DNA of 64,000 nucleotides from contig NZ_AP022598.1 in NCBI RefSeq assembly GCF_010725485.1, positions 496,001 through 560,000 of the forward strand, given 5' to 3'. This DNA is from Mycolicibacterium parafortuitum (lineage in GTDB: Bacteria > Actinomycetota > Actinomycetes > Mycobacteriales > Mycobacteriaceae). Both the position numbers and the translations under genes were made by a program. How positions within the stretch are numbered: position 1 is the first letter of the stretch; every line of letters starts with the position of its first letter. The notes beneath the pieces are model-generated. The model was not told the origin of the DNA and ran no database searches. It was given only the letters and a program-made list of their open reading frames with translations. Of the stretch, positions 17,998 to 25,828 are shown in pieces.

Positions 17998-20892
17998 GTG
18001 CTGCCTGGCTTCGCTCACCTGTCGCCGGGAAGCAAAGTCGAGGGATTGGCGTTCGATGCGGTCGTCGAGATCGTCGACGTCACCGCCGCCGGCTCCGGCG
18101 CCTTCGTCCGCTACCGGGATGAGTTCGGCATCGAAGACTCGCGGCTTCTCTCCGCCGACGAGTTGGCGAAAGTCCTGCCGGTGGGCGGACAGGGGCCGAC
18201 CCTCGCCGCCGATCCCGACCAGTTCTGGCTCGCGATCGAAGCCCTGCGGTTGCGGCACGCAGCCGTGCTCAACCCACTACTCGCCGTGTCGTCGTCCAAC
18301 GTCGAGGCTCTGCCGCATCAAGTGCAGGCCGTCTACGACTGCATGCTCACCGGGCACCCCAAACGATTTTTGCTCGCCGACGACCCCGGTGCGGGAAAGA
18401 CCATCATGGCGGGCCTGTTCATCAAAGAGGCGCTCGCGCGGGGCTGGATCCGGCGGTGCCTCATCGTGGTACCCGGAAGCCTCGTTGAGCAGTGGCAGAA
18501 CGAATTGCGAGAGAAGTTCGCGCTGCACTTCGCGGTCTTCGAGAATTCGCTGCTGGGCGATTCGCCGGACACGTCACTGCAGGACTTCCCGTTTCTCATT
18601 GCTCGCCTCGACCAGTTCAGCCGCAGTCCCGACTTGACGGCCCACGCCGTCGATGGAGAGTACGACCTGGCCATCTTTGACGAGGCGCACAAACTGTCCG
18701 TCAGCTCCTGGGGCAGCACGGTCACCAAGACCAAGCGGTTCAAGCTCGCCGAAGCGATTCGAGACGCAGTCCCGAGCACGTTATTGATGACGGCGACTCC
18801 GCATAACGGCAAGGACGCCGACTACCGGGAGTTCCTCACGCTCCTGGGGTCCGCGGATCAGCCCATCGTCGAGGATCCCGCCGCCAACGGACTGATGCGC
18901 CGTCTCGTCAAAGAGCAACTCGTCCACTTGGACGGCACGCCCCTGTTTCCCGAACGCCGCGCGAGCACCGTGCCCTACCGGCTCAGTCCGATCGAGGGCG
19001 AGCTCTACGAGGCGGTCAGCGAATACGTGCGCGAGGAGATGAACAAGGTCGCCGATGACGACACCAGGCGCAGTGTGGGTTTCGCGCTTGTGGTCCTGCA
19101 GCGCCGACTGGCGTCCTCCCCGCAGGCGATCCTGCGCTCGCTCACCCGTCGACGCGACCGGCTGCGCGCGCAGGCGGACCAGGCGCGGGCAACCGAGGGG
19201 AAGATCGCCGTGGCTCTCGCGGCGACACTCGGGGGGGGCATGGACGATCCCGACGAGATGAGCAGCGTGCGGGCGGAGACCTATCAAGACGAGGTGGTCA
19301 GCGTCGCCACAAACGCGCGAACGGTCGCCGAACTCGAGGCGGAGATCCTGGTGCTCGATCGGCTCGTCGCCAAGGCCGAGGCCGTCTATTCGGCCCGTGC
19401 CGACGCGAAGTGGGCGGCGCTCGCCGAGCTGCTCACGAGTGAGGCGATGTTCGAGGCGGACGGTCAGCGACGCAAGATCATCATCTTCTCGGAGAATCGC
19501 GACACCCTGGATTACCTTGAGGACCGTCTGGTCGAGCTGCTGGGCAGGGCCGTCGATGTCCAGGTGATTCACGGCGCAATGTCCTGGAGCGATCGCCGCC
19601 GTGCGCAGGCGAACTTCATCGCCGAACCTAGCAGCTCGGTACTCATTGCGACCGATGCTGCGGGTGAGGGCGTCAACCTCCAGGTCGCTCACCTGATGGT
19701 CAACTACGACGTGCCATGGAATCCGAATCGCCTCGAACAGCGATTCGGCCGGATCCATCGCATCGGCCAACGACACACCTGCCATCTGTGGAATCTGGTT
19801 GCTGCCGACACCCGAGAGGGTGATGTCTTTCAGACCCTGCTCGAGAAGGTCGAGGTGCAGCGGGAGGCGCTCGGCGACCAGGTGTTCGACGTGCTCGGCG
19901 AGGTGCTGACCGAGATCAGCCTCAGTCAGTTGCTGCGGCGAGCGGTGGGCGGAGAGGCCCGCCACGGCGAGATCGAATCCGAGCTCGATTCGGTGTCGGG
20001 ACGCCTGGAATCGGCCGTCGAGAAGCGGGCGGCATCGGTGAGCACGCTGACGCCCGAGGAACTCGCCGTGCTGCGTCGCGACATGGAGATCGCAAAGGCG
20101 ATGAGTTTTCAACCGGATGTGGCCCGCGACTTCATGCTGCGGGCCGCGCCGCTATTTCACGTCGACATCGCGACGCGGGGTGATGCGTGGCAGGTCGGGT
20201 ATGTGCCGACGCGGCTGCGAGACGAGTTCGGGTCGTCGCTGACGGCCCGCTACGACAGGGTGGCGTTCGCGCACTCCGACGATCAGGTTTTCGCAGCCGA
20301 CCCGCCGGAATTGATGGCGCCGGGGCACCCTCTGGTGTCGGCGCTCGTTGCGGCTGCCAGCGACGAGTTCGGTGCGTCGCTTCGTCAAGGGATTGTGCTG
20401 TCCGACAACCGATCTAGCGATGACTATGTCTTGCTGACCGTCGTCACCACCGCCGAGGGGAATCGATCGACAGTCACCACCTACGCGGTGCCGACCGGCG
20501 GTGACCGACACGAGGTGAGCCCGGGCCTATACACCGACCTGGGGATGGGGGCGACGCCCGAACCACACGAGATCGCCGCGGCCGAGGCGGCGGTGGCCGC
20601 GCTCAGCGAGGACCCGGACCACGACATCGCCGCTGTCGCCTATGTGCGGGGAACGGCAAGTCCGGCGACCGCGAGCGCGTGGCGCACCGCGCGGGAACAG
20701 CTGCGCGACGACTTGAACGCGCGGGGGTTGGATCCGGTGGCGGCGCTACCGGGGCAGGGCTGGGATTTCACCACGGGTCATGACGAGACTACTTTCTGGT
20801 CGGCTGCACCGGCGGGCGAGATAGAGCGGAGACGCGCCGAGAGGCACGTGGCCGCGAATATCGGGGGCAAGTACCGCGTGGTGCCGGGCTAG
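17998..20892 (+). CDS. SNF2-family helicase, DrmD-like
   Basis: 964 residues from a GTG at 17998, with GGAG upstream. The N-terminal LSPGSKVEGL and the module after it resemble those of SNF2 helicases annotated as DISARM DrmD. Walker A DPGAGKT lies at 129-135, DEAH at 228-231, the LLMTATPHNGK motif follows, and the C-terminal RecA lobe contains NYDVPWNPNRLEQRFGRIHR. It should be a double-stranded-DNA translocase. DrmB, DrmC and a methylase, the other DISARM parts, are not beside it. The nearest partners are the divergent Mre11-like and Rad50-like genes and the downstream EEP nuclease. Confidence 0.85.
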   Translation: MLPGFAHLSPGSKVEGLAFDAVVEIVDVTAAGSGAFVRYRDEFGIEDSRLLSADELAKVLPVGGQGPTLAADPDQFWLAIEALRLRHAAVLNPLLAVSSSNVEALPHQVQAVYDCMLTGHPKRFLLADDPGAGKTIMAGLFIKEALARGWIRRCLIVVPGSLVEQWQNELREKFALHFAVFENSLLGDSPDTSLQDFPFLIARLDQFSRSPDLTAHAVDGEYDLAIFDEAHKLSVSSWGSTVTKTKRFKLAEAIRDAVPSTLLMTATPHNGKDADYREFLTLLGSADQPIVEDPAANGLMRRLVKEQLVHLDGTPLFPERRASTVPYRLSPIEGELYEAVSEYVREEMNKVADDDTRRSVGFALVVLQRRLASSPQAILRSLTRRRDRLRAQADQARATEGKIAVALAATLGGGMDDPDEMSSVRAETYQDEVVSVATNARTVAELEAEILVLDRLVAKAEAVYSARADAKWAALAELLTSEAMFEADGQRRKIIIFSENRDTLDYLEDRLVELLGRAVDVQVIHGAMSWSDRRRAQANFIAEPSSSVLIATDAAGEGVNLQVAHLMVNYDVPWNPNRLEQRFGRIHRIGQRHTCHLWNLVAADTREGDVFQTLLEKVEVQREALGDQVFDVLGEVLTEISLSQLLRRAVGGEARHGEIESELDSVSGRLESAVEKRAASVSTLTPEELAVLRRDMEIAKAMSFQPDVARDFMLRAAPLFHVDIATRGDAWQVGYVPTRLRDEFGSSLTARYDRVAFAHSDDQVFAADPPELMAPGHPLVSALVAAASDEFGASLRQGIVLSDNRSSDDYVLLTVVTTAEGNRSTVTTYAVPTGGDRHEVSPGLYTDLGMGATPEPHEIAAAEAAVAALSEDPDHDIAAVAYVRGTASPATASAWRTAREQLRDDLNARGLDPVAALPGQGWDFTTGHDETTFWSAAPAGEIERRRAERHVAANIGGKYRVVPG

Positions 20893-21016
20893 CGTTTTCG
20901 CGGGGCGACGGCATCGATGCCGGACATCTCATTACCGCAGGGAAGCCACTTGTCGGTGCCCACCCTCATACTGGCTGGCTCGCGGGAGATTCCATGCCGA
21001 GCGAAAGGGCACTGCG

Positions 21017-21718
21017 ATGGGGACGCGGATTTCGACTCTCAACATTCGGCACGGCGGCACCAAGTCCGCCGAGGCGCTGGCCGACCGGCTGCTCGGGTAC
21101 GACGCCGACATCCTGGTGGTCACCGAGTTCCGCGCCAACGCTGTCGGTGCGCGACTCATCGACCGCCTTGCCCAGGTCGGCTATGACACCTCGCATCCCG
21201 AGGTCGGGGCGAAGGAGAACACGGTGCTGATCGCCGCGCGCGGCGGCATCGACCGCTCCTGGGCGTTCGATGAGTCGCTCAACCCGCGTCATCTGTGGTG
21301 CGCGGAGATCGACGGCGCCAACGTGTGCGGCGTGTACATGCCGCAGAACATCGCGAAACTCCCTTATTGGGAGGTGTTGATCAACGACGCGAAGACTTCC
21401 GACATCGACCTGTTGATCGCCGATTTCAACACCGGCAACAACGATCTCGACAAGGCGCCGCGGGGAGCCAAGTTCATCGGCCCCGAGATGCCGGGGCGAC
21501 TGATCGCGTCTGGCTACACCGATATGTGGCGGTCGCTGCATCCCCGTGTTCGTGAGTATTCGTGGTTCAGCCGGCCGGGCGACAATGGGTTCCGGCTCGA
21601 CTATGTCTTCGCGGTGCCGGATCTCGCGCGGCAGATCAAGTTCTGCGAGTTCGATCATGCGCCAAGGACATCCGGCGAAACGGATCACTCCGGTTTCGTG
21701 GCCGTCGTGGATGGCTGA
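21017..21718 (+). CDS. Endonuclease/exonuclease/phosphatase (EEP) family protein
   Basis: 233 residues. The motifs run in the order of ExoIII/DNase I proteins: TLNIRHGG near residue 8, VVTEFR near 36, LIADFNTGNN near 134, RLDYVF near 192 and a terminal TDHSGF. The Asn, Glu, Asp-x-Asn and Asp-His active-site residues are all present, so it should be a metal-dependent phosphodiesterase, most likely acting on DNA. A short AAAGGG lies before the ATG. The gene begins 124 bases after the SNF2 helicase on the same strand; co-transcription is possible. Its stop is only 16 bases before the operators of the next gene set. Confidence 0.82.
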   Translation: MGTRISTLNIRHGGTKSAEALADRLLGYDADILVVTEFRANAVGARLIDRLAQVGYDTSHPEVGAKENTVLIAARGGIDRSWAFDESLNPRHLWCAEIDGANVCGVYMPQNIAKLPYWEVLINDAKTSDIDLLIADFNTGNNDLDKAPRGAKFIGPEMPGRLIASGYTDMWRSLHPRVREYSWFSRPGDNGFRLDYVFAVPDLARQIKFCEFDHAPRTSGETDHSGFVAVVDG

Positions 21719-21733
21719 CGGATGACACAGATT

Positions 21734-21773
21734 TCCGCAGTTATTGCGGATTCCGCACATTCTGCGGTATGGT
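21734..21773 (+). promoter_or_regulatory. Promoter with two tandem palindromic operators
   Basis: TCCGCA (21734-21739) pairs with TGCGGA (21745-21750), and TCCGCA (21752-21757) with TGCGGT (21763-21768), each with a 5-base spacer and an 18-base period. TATGGT (21768-21773) fits TANNNT and lies 5 bases before the ATG at 21779, so the transcript is probably leaderless. The second palindrome ends within the -10 hexamer and the first covers the -35 region. Confidence 0.6.
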
Positions 21774-21778
21774 GGCAC

Positions 21779-22159
21779 ATGCCCAGCAGGTATGACCGCA
21801 TCCGCGCAGACCTTGCCCAAGCAGAGAGCGCACCCTCCGCCGACCGGGCCCTGCGGCACCTTCGGTCGGTCTTGACGGAGGTCAGTGCGCTACTCGATGA
21901 GCAACTGGCCCGCGCGGTCGTCGACGACGAGATGTCGATCGCGGCCGCCGGGAAGAGCGCAGGCCTTACCGAGAACGCCGTCGGTCCACGCCTCGCTAGC
22001 ACACCCCGATTAAGTCCGTACGCCAGCAATGGCACTCGGATCACCGCCGAAGACGTCAAACGCGCCCGTAACGACAAACACGCCCGCAACCCGCTGCCAC
22101 CCGCGGCGCCGGCAGAGCCGATGCGATTCAAACCACGCCGAAAAACCAAGCCTCGTTAG
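21779..22159 (+). CDS. Small helix-turn-helix protein, probable autoregulator
   Basis: 126 residues from the ATG at 21779; the frame is open about 60 bases upstream, but that part is operator sequence. Residues 60-90 (MSIAAAGKSAGLTENAV and what follows) look like a helix-turn-helix, preceded by a helical N-terminus and followed by a basic, Pro-rich tail (FKPRRKTKPR). The gene begins directly after two palindromes, so it is the natural candidate to bind them and repress itself. The VWA gene starts 22 bases after its stop. Confidence 0.65.
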   Translation: MPSRYDRIRADLAQAESAPSADRALRHLRSVLTEVSALLDEQLARAVVDDEMSIAAAGKSAGLTENAVGPRLASTPRLSPYASNGTRITAEDVKRARNDKHARNPLPPAAPAEPMRFKPRRKTKPR

Positions 22160-22181
22160 TCAACAACCGAAGGGACCGACC

Positions 22182-22826
22182 ATGTCGAACCAGAATCTCA
22201 CCCTCATCGCCTTCCTGCTCGACCGATCCGGGTCGATGCAGTCCATCAAGTCCGACGTGGTCGGTGGTTTCGATGCGTTCCTCGCCGAGCAGCGTGCCGG
22301 CGACGGTGATTGTCGGGTCACGCTTGCGCAGTTCGACAACGAGTACGAGGTCGTTTACCGCGCGGTGCCCGTCAGCGACGTGCCACCGCTGGTGCTGAAT
22401 CCGCGCAACACGACCGCGCTCTTGGATTCGATGGGCAAGCTCATCACCGACACCGCGGCCGAGATCGCCGCACTCGCCGACGACGACAAGCCGGGTTCCG
22501 TCATCATCGCGATCATGACCGACGGCCTGGAGAACGCCAGCCACGAGTGGAGCCGGCCGGCCATCAAGTCCCTTGTCGAGCAGCAGACCAACGAATTTGG
22601 TTGGGAGTTCCTCTATATGGGTGCCGATCAGGACGCCGTCGAGGTCGGCAAGAATCTAGGTGTCAAGGCCGAGCAGGCCGTCACCTACAGCAGGGGGAAG
22701 TCCCGGGAGGCGATGGCGGCCATGTCGGGCAACGTGCGCGGGTATCGGACCGCGAAGATCACTGGTGGAGCCGCGGCTATGCCGGCGTTCACTGAGGATC
22801 AGCGGTCAAAGCTGGCCGACGACTGA
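22182..22826 (+). CDS. VWA (von Willebrand factor A) domain protein
   Basis: 214 residues from the ATG at 22182, with AAGGGA upstream. The metal-ion-dependent adhesion site is complete: DRSGSM at about residues 14-19, a central Thr in the NTTAL region, and IMTDGLEN at about 108-115. VWA domains bind partner proteins through a magnesium ion. There is no signal peptide, so it acts in the cytoplasm. Similar small VWA proteins occur in TerY-type stress loci and in phages. It lies 31 bases before the zinc-ribbon gene, which suggests one operon from the 21734 promoter. Confidence 0.82.
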   Translation: MSNQNLTLIAFLLDRSGSMQSIKSDVVGGFDAFLAEQRAGDGDCRVTLAQFDNEYEVVYRAVPVSDVPPLVLNPRNTTALLDSMGKLITDTAAEIAALADDDKPGSVIIAIMTDGLENASHEWSRPAIKSLVEQQTNEFGWEFLYMGADQDAVEVGKNLGVKAEQAVTYSRGKSREAMAAMSGNVRGYRTAKITGGAAAMPAFTEDQRSKLADD

Positions 22827-22857
22827 CAAGCCGCCAACAGCTAGAGGAAGGAACACG

Positions 22858-23436
22858 GTGCCCAAAGACAAAGACGGCAAGAAGGTTGCGATGCAGGATG
22901 CGTTCAACATCTGGGAGCCCCACGCCGTGGAGATGCTGACGCAGACGGCCAAGCGCTACAACGGGTTCGTCACGTACGCCCAGCTCGCCGAGTATGTGCA
23001 AGCACAATCCGGTGTCACACACAACGGCCTCATCATGAACTGGATCGGTGATGTCCTCGGTCGAGTCATCGCCGTGTGCACCAAGAATGGCTGGCCGCAG
23101 CTCACCTCACTGTGCGTGACTTCGGACGGCACGGTCGGCGCCGGCTATAGGTTCGCGTTGAGCGCCGCCGACGGCATTAGCTCGGACAAGCCCGAGGAAG
23201 GTGAATCCCAAGGGCTTGACGATCTCGATGAGCATGCCGCCCGAACGCGACTTGAGTGCTACCGCTTCTTCGGTGCCGAACTCCCGCCGGACGGTGGAAG
23301 GCCGACCCTCACGCCAAAGGCTAAGGCTGCGAAGGAGTACAAGAAGGCGCAAGCCAAGCTCGACGCGCCGCTCAAGCTCTGCCCCGGCTGCTATCAAGCG
23401 CTGCCCGTGACAGGGCAGTGTGACAACTGCGATTGA
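22858..23436 (+). CDS. Hypothetical protein with C-terminal zinc ribbon
   Basis: 192 residues from a GTG with AGAGGAAGGA upstream. The first 90 residues form a compact, possibly winged-helix module (YNGFVTYAQLAEYVQ). The last 20 residues contain CPGCYQALPVTGQCDNC, a four-cysteine zinc ribbon. A Lys-rich helix lies just before it. I recognise no family. Its position suggests a role with the HTH and VWA genes, but what that role is cannot be read. Confidence 0.7.
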   Translation: MPKDKDGKKVAMQDAFNIWEPHAVEMLTQTAKRYNGFVTYAQLAEYVQAQSGVTHNGLIMNWIGDVLGRVIAVCTKNGWPQLTSLCVTSDGTVGAGYRFALSAADGISSDKPEEGESQGLDDLDEHAARTRLECYRFFGAELPPDGGRPTLTPKAKAAKEYKKAQAKLDAPLKLCPGCYQALPVTGQCDNCD

Positions 23437-23533
23437 GCAGGCGCCCTGGCCGTTAAGCCAAGCCCGAGATCCCTGGGACTGTCAGCGTATATTGGGGGTG
23501 ACTCGAACCATGCTGTGCGACTTGAGTTCACGT

Positions 23534-23545
23534 TTCCGATCGGAA
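23534..23545. repeat. 12-base perfect palindrome between convergent genes
   Basis: TTCCGATCGGAA reads the same on both strands. It lies in the 155-base gap between the stops of the zinc-ribbon gene and the leftward four-gene operon. A palindrome with no loop cannot make a useful hairpin terminator, so it is more likely a protein-binding site or chance. Confidence 0.35.
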
Positions 23546-23591
23546 CGGAGTCTCGCGGGGCGAACATGCCGTGATTCATGAGCGATAGCGA

Positions 23592-23981
23592 CTACCGGCG
23601 AGATCCAAGGGCAGCCGCCACACGAGATCCGAGAATCTTTGATACGGAATAGTTATCGAGCTGATCAAGAGTAAGACAGCGCTCGGGATGACGGAGGCGC
23701 TTCATGTCGACCTCGGACACATCGGGAACCTCAAGAGCCAGTTCACGAGCGTCTTCGATATCGATGTTCTCGTGGACCCAGACGCCGGGCTTATCCCCGT
23801 CCCGGTGATGATCCTCCGTCACGAACCAGTTCGCGACAAATAATCGACGCGCGGGGATCAGAGTCCATACCTTGCGCCTATCGACAGCTACTTTCGCCTC
23901 CGGCCTGGTCAGACCCAGCCAAGCCAGGCCGCCGCCGACGCTGTCGAGCTTCCAGAATTCCCAGCCAGCTGAATTGACCAT
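23592..23981 (-). CDS. Hypothetical protein, last gene of four-gene operon
   Basis: 129 residues. An AAGGAGG tract 9 bases before the ATG lies inside the last codons of the preceding gene, whose stop is 3 bases upstream, so translation is coupled. The sequence is Trp-rich in its first 60 residues (WEFWKLD, VWTLIPARRLF) and contains DRR and EDHH, but forms no motif I can name. No membrane segment. Base composition is lower in GC than the flanking helicase genes. Confidence 0.65.
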   Translation of the reverse strand: MVNSAGWEFWKLDSVGGGLAWLGLTRPEAKVAVDRRKVWTLIPARRLFVANWFVTEDHHRDGDKPGVWVHENIDIEDARELALEVPDVSEVDMKRLRHPERCLTLDQLDNYSVSKILGSRVAAALGSRR

Positions 23982-23984
23982 GAC

Positions 23985-24347
23985 CTAAACCTCCTTCAAC
24001 TCGAGCAGAGTTGGCCGGGTCGACCGAATGTGCACACCCGGAAACTTCGCTACCAGTGCACACACAAATGCCGACCGCTTGACGTTCAACTCGTTGAGTA
24101 ATTCCTGTTGACTCAGCTCCCCCTTGTCGCGCAGCCTGTTCCACGCCGCGGTGATCATCCATGCCGGCACCAACTGCGGCCCCGATCCGAGACTCATCGA
24201 GCGCTCAGTCTCGACCCACACACCCTTGCGCTCCACGGCAGTGATCCTGTTGAGGCTTTTGGTGGACAGCGTCAGGATCGCAGTACCAGGGCTCACTACT
24301 TCCGAGACCTGGTCTAACAAAGCATCATCGAACTCGGCTGCGCTCAT
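23985..24347 (-). CDS. Hypothetical protein with nuclease-associated C-terminal module
   Basis: 120 residues. Its ATG overlaps the stop of the small membrane gene (ATGA). It begins with a short acidic helix. Residues about 25-115 contain GVWVETERS, LVPAWM, then LNVKRSAFVCALVAKFPGV. A similar pattern (a Pro-x-x-W helix followed by a helix with RSA-x-V-x-A-L-x-A-x-x-P) is one I associate with the edges of restriction-type nucleases, where it looks like a winged helix. That link is from memory and is weak. I infer a DNA-binding accessory subunit. Confidence 0.6.
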   Translation of the reverse strand: MSAAEFDDALLDQVSEVVSPGTAILTLSTKSLNRITAVERKGVWVETERSMSLGSGPQLVPAWMITAAWNRLRDKGELSQQELLNELNVKRSAFVCALVAKFPGVHIRSTRPTLLELKEV

Positions 24348-24505
24348 GCAGATCCGACCACAATGATCCCCAACGGCAGCAGCGTGGGGACGCCGATGGC
24401 CAGGACCCGTTTCGATGCCTCAGCAAGACGCCCACCGATGCCGTGGGCGATACCGATACCACCAAACAGCGCCAACGCCTCAGCCGGCTCGCTCACCTGA
24501 TTCAT
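24344..24505 (-). CDS. 53-residue single-pass membrane peptide
   Basis: The ATG at 24505 overlaps the upstream stop by one base (TGATG) and its own stop overlaps the next ATG (ATGA), so it is held tightly between two genes. It has a Gly-rich stretch (LFGGIGIAHGIGG), a short charged turn (RLAEASKR) and one hydrophobic helix (VLAIGVPTLLPLGIIVVGS) at the C-terminus. It probably inserts in the inner membrane. Tiny membrane proteins of this kind can be toxins or defence effectors, but this is only context. Confidence 0.6.
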   Translation of the reverse strand: MNQVSEPAEALALFGGIGIAHGIGGRLAEASKRVLAIGVPTLLPLGIIVVGSA

Positions 24506-25215
24506 CACGCTTCCGACAGTTCGAACTGCACGCGATACAGCAACCAATCGGTCTTCACCCCGAACTTCTGTGCTTGAATCTGCACCAATTCCGCCAGATC
24601 GTCGTCGGGCTGACCCGTCACGATCAGCAACCTCGCACCAGGACGTCCGTCAGATGCCGCTTGCGCCTTGAGCGCACGCATGTACTTCGCTGCCTGCCCA
24701 ACTAGACGGTCATCCCCTTGCTCGGCCTTCAACTCGAACCCGACTAGCTCATTCGTCTTGGTATCGACTCCGAGGAGATCGATTGTCGCTCCAGTAGCGA
24801 TTCGCGTCTCCCGGCTGAGAATTCGCAGGTTGTTCCGCTTCGCATACGTTAGAGAGTCCTTATTCAGCCAAAGAAATCTGGATAGGTCTCTCTCTTCTTT
24901 GAAGAGTTCGCGGGTCGCACGAAATCTCTTGTTGAGCCTATTCAGATCAAAGAAGTAAATGCGTGTTTCCGGTGTGTTTGCAGGATCGGTCAGCTCGGGA
25001 GAAAAACCAACCTTCTTGTCCCGCAACCGTGCACCGAGTTCCTCCAGGAAACGGTCCGACGACCGCTCATAACCGGCCTCGCGCACCAGCACTCTCAGCT
25101 TGCTCTTCGGCATATGCCGAAGCGATCGAGAGGTCTCCGGAACTGCATCAATCCGCCCACGAGTCTTTTCAACCAGGCGCACGAGCCGATCTTCTCTGGT
25201 CAGTCGTGTCGCCAT
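24505..25215 (-). CDS. NucS/EndoMS-like PD-(D/E)XK nuclease
   Basis: 236 residues. Residues about 130-210 match the nuclease domain of NucS/EndoMS: FLWLNKDSL, then LSRETRIATGATIDLLGVD (catalytic Asp), FELKAEQGDD (Glu and Lys) and GQAAKYMRAL (Gln). NucS is the actinobacterial mismatch endonuclease. The N-terminal 100 residues here are different, so this is a distant relative with another substrate rather than the housekeeping gene. It heads a four-gene overlapping operon. GC content is low (the 60 bases at 24841-24900 are 42% GC), which supports recent transfer. Confidence 0.75.
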   Translation of the reverse strand: MATRLTREDRLVRLVEKTRGRIDAVPETSRSLRHMPKSKLRVLVREAGYERSSDRFLEELGARLRDKKVGFSPELTDPANTPETRIYFFDLNRLNKRFRATRELFKEERDLSRFLWLNKDSLTYAKRNNLRILSRETRIATGATIDLLGVDTKTNELVGFELKAEQGDDRLVGQAAKYMRALKAQAASDGRPGARLLIVTGQPDDDLAELVQIQAQKFGVKTDWLLYRVQFELSEA

Positions 25216-25492
25216 ATTCCACCTTCATGCTCGTCATAGCAAACACCTGCTACAACAACCGTTCCTACCATGACCATCGTCCGGCAGTCCGCTTTTCCGC
25301 TCACAGGCAATCATTTGCTCATCACATAGTGCCGGCGTTCCGGGCCCTCGACCGAGGCGCTGTGTTCACCACCCGGCGGGACATGACGCCGAATTCATGA
25401 ACATTGTGCCTAAAGGCCTACGTCGCTGTGATGAACCACGGTCCGTTCGGCGTAGTCTGCGTACACGAAGCCCACTACTGTCCCGCTCGGGC
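25216..25492. other. Gap between two leftward operons
   Basis: This 277-base stretch must hold the promoter of the NucS-like operon and the 3' end of the HEPN-like gene's transcript. I see no convincing promoter hexamers, hairpin terminator, repeat or RNA gene in it. Confidence 0.4.
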
Positions 25493-25828
25493 TCACAGCA
25501 CCAGCTCGGCCACCACTCCACACAATTGCTCGACCTCGGCGACAGAAGGTTGCATCTCGTACGCATGCAGATGGCAGGCATTGCTCAATCGGTTCCAAGC
25601 GAGAGCAGCCGCATCGGCAACCTCCGGTTCGTCCAATGCGCGCAGGATGAGCAGCTTGCTTCGCGTGGTGGCGCCCGACGCTGCGGCCCCTAATGCGCCG
25701 CAGCGTTGTTCGATGATCTCCTCGAGTGCTTGACGCGCTAGGAACGCCGCCATCCGCGGTGACAGCCCGCCGGCCGTAGGTGTCGTGAGGATCTGCTGTG
25801 CCCGGCCGAGCATCTCAATGGCGCTCAT
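25493..25828 (-). CDS. Small HEPN-like protein
   Basis: 111 residues, almost all helical. Its ATG overlaps the ATPase stop (ATGA). Near the C-terminus lies RLSNACH (Arg80 to His86), an R-x5-H motif of the R-x4-6-H class that forms the RNase active site of HEPN domains. The preceding helices (AFLARQALEEII, RSKLLILRAL) fit the four-helix HEPN bundle. Known HEPN proteins cut tRNA or other RNA, often controlled by a partner ATPase. The same heptad pattern occurs at the end of the upstream ATPase. RNase activity is an inference. Confidence 0.6.
   Translation of the reverse strand: MSAIEMLGRAQQILTTPTAGGLSPRMAAFLARQALEEIIEQRCGALGAAASGATTRSKLLILRALDEPEVADAAALAWNRLSNACHLHAYEMQPSVAEVEQLCGVVAELVL

Noticed and set aside
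17998..20892. Calling the locus a DISARM system
   Set aside because: Only the DrmD-like helicase is present here; no DrmA, DrmB, DrmC or methylase adjoins it.
23437..23591. Small gene between the convergent operons
   Set aside because: No frame of useful length with a ribosome binding site; only a palindrome is notable.
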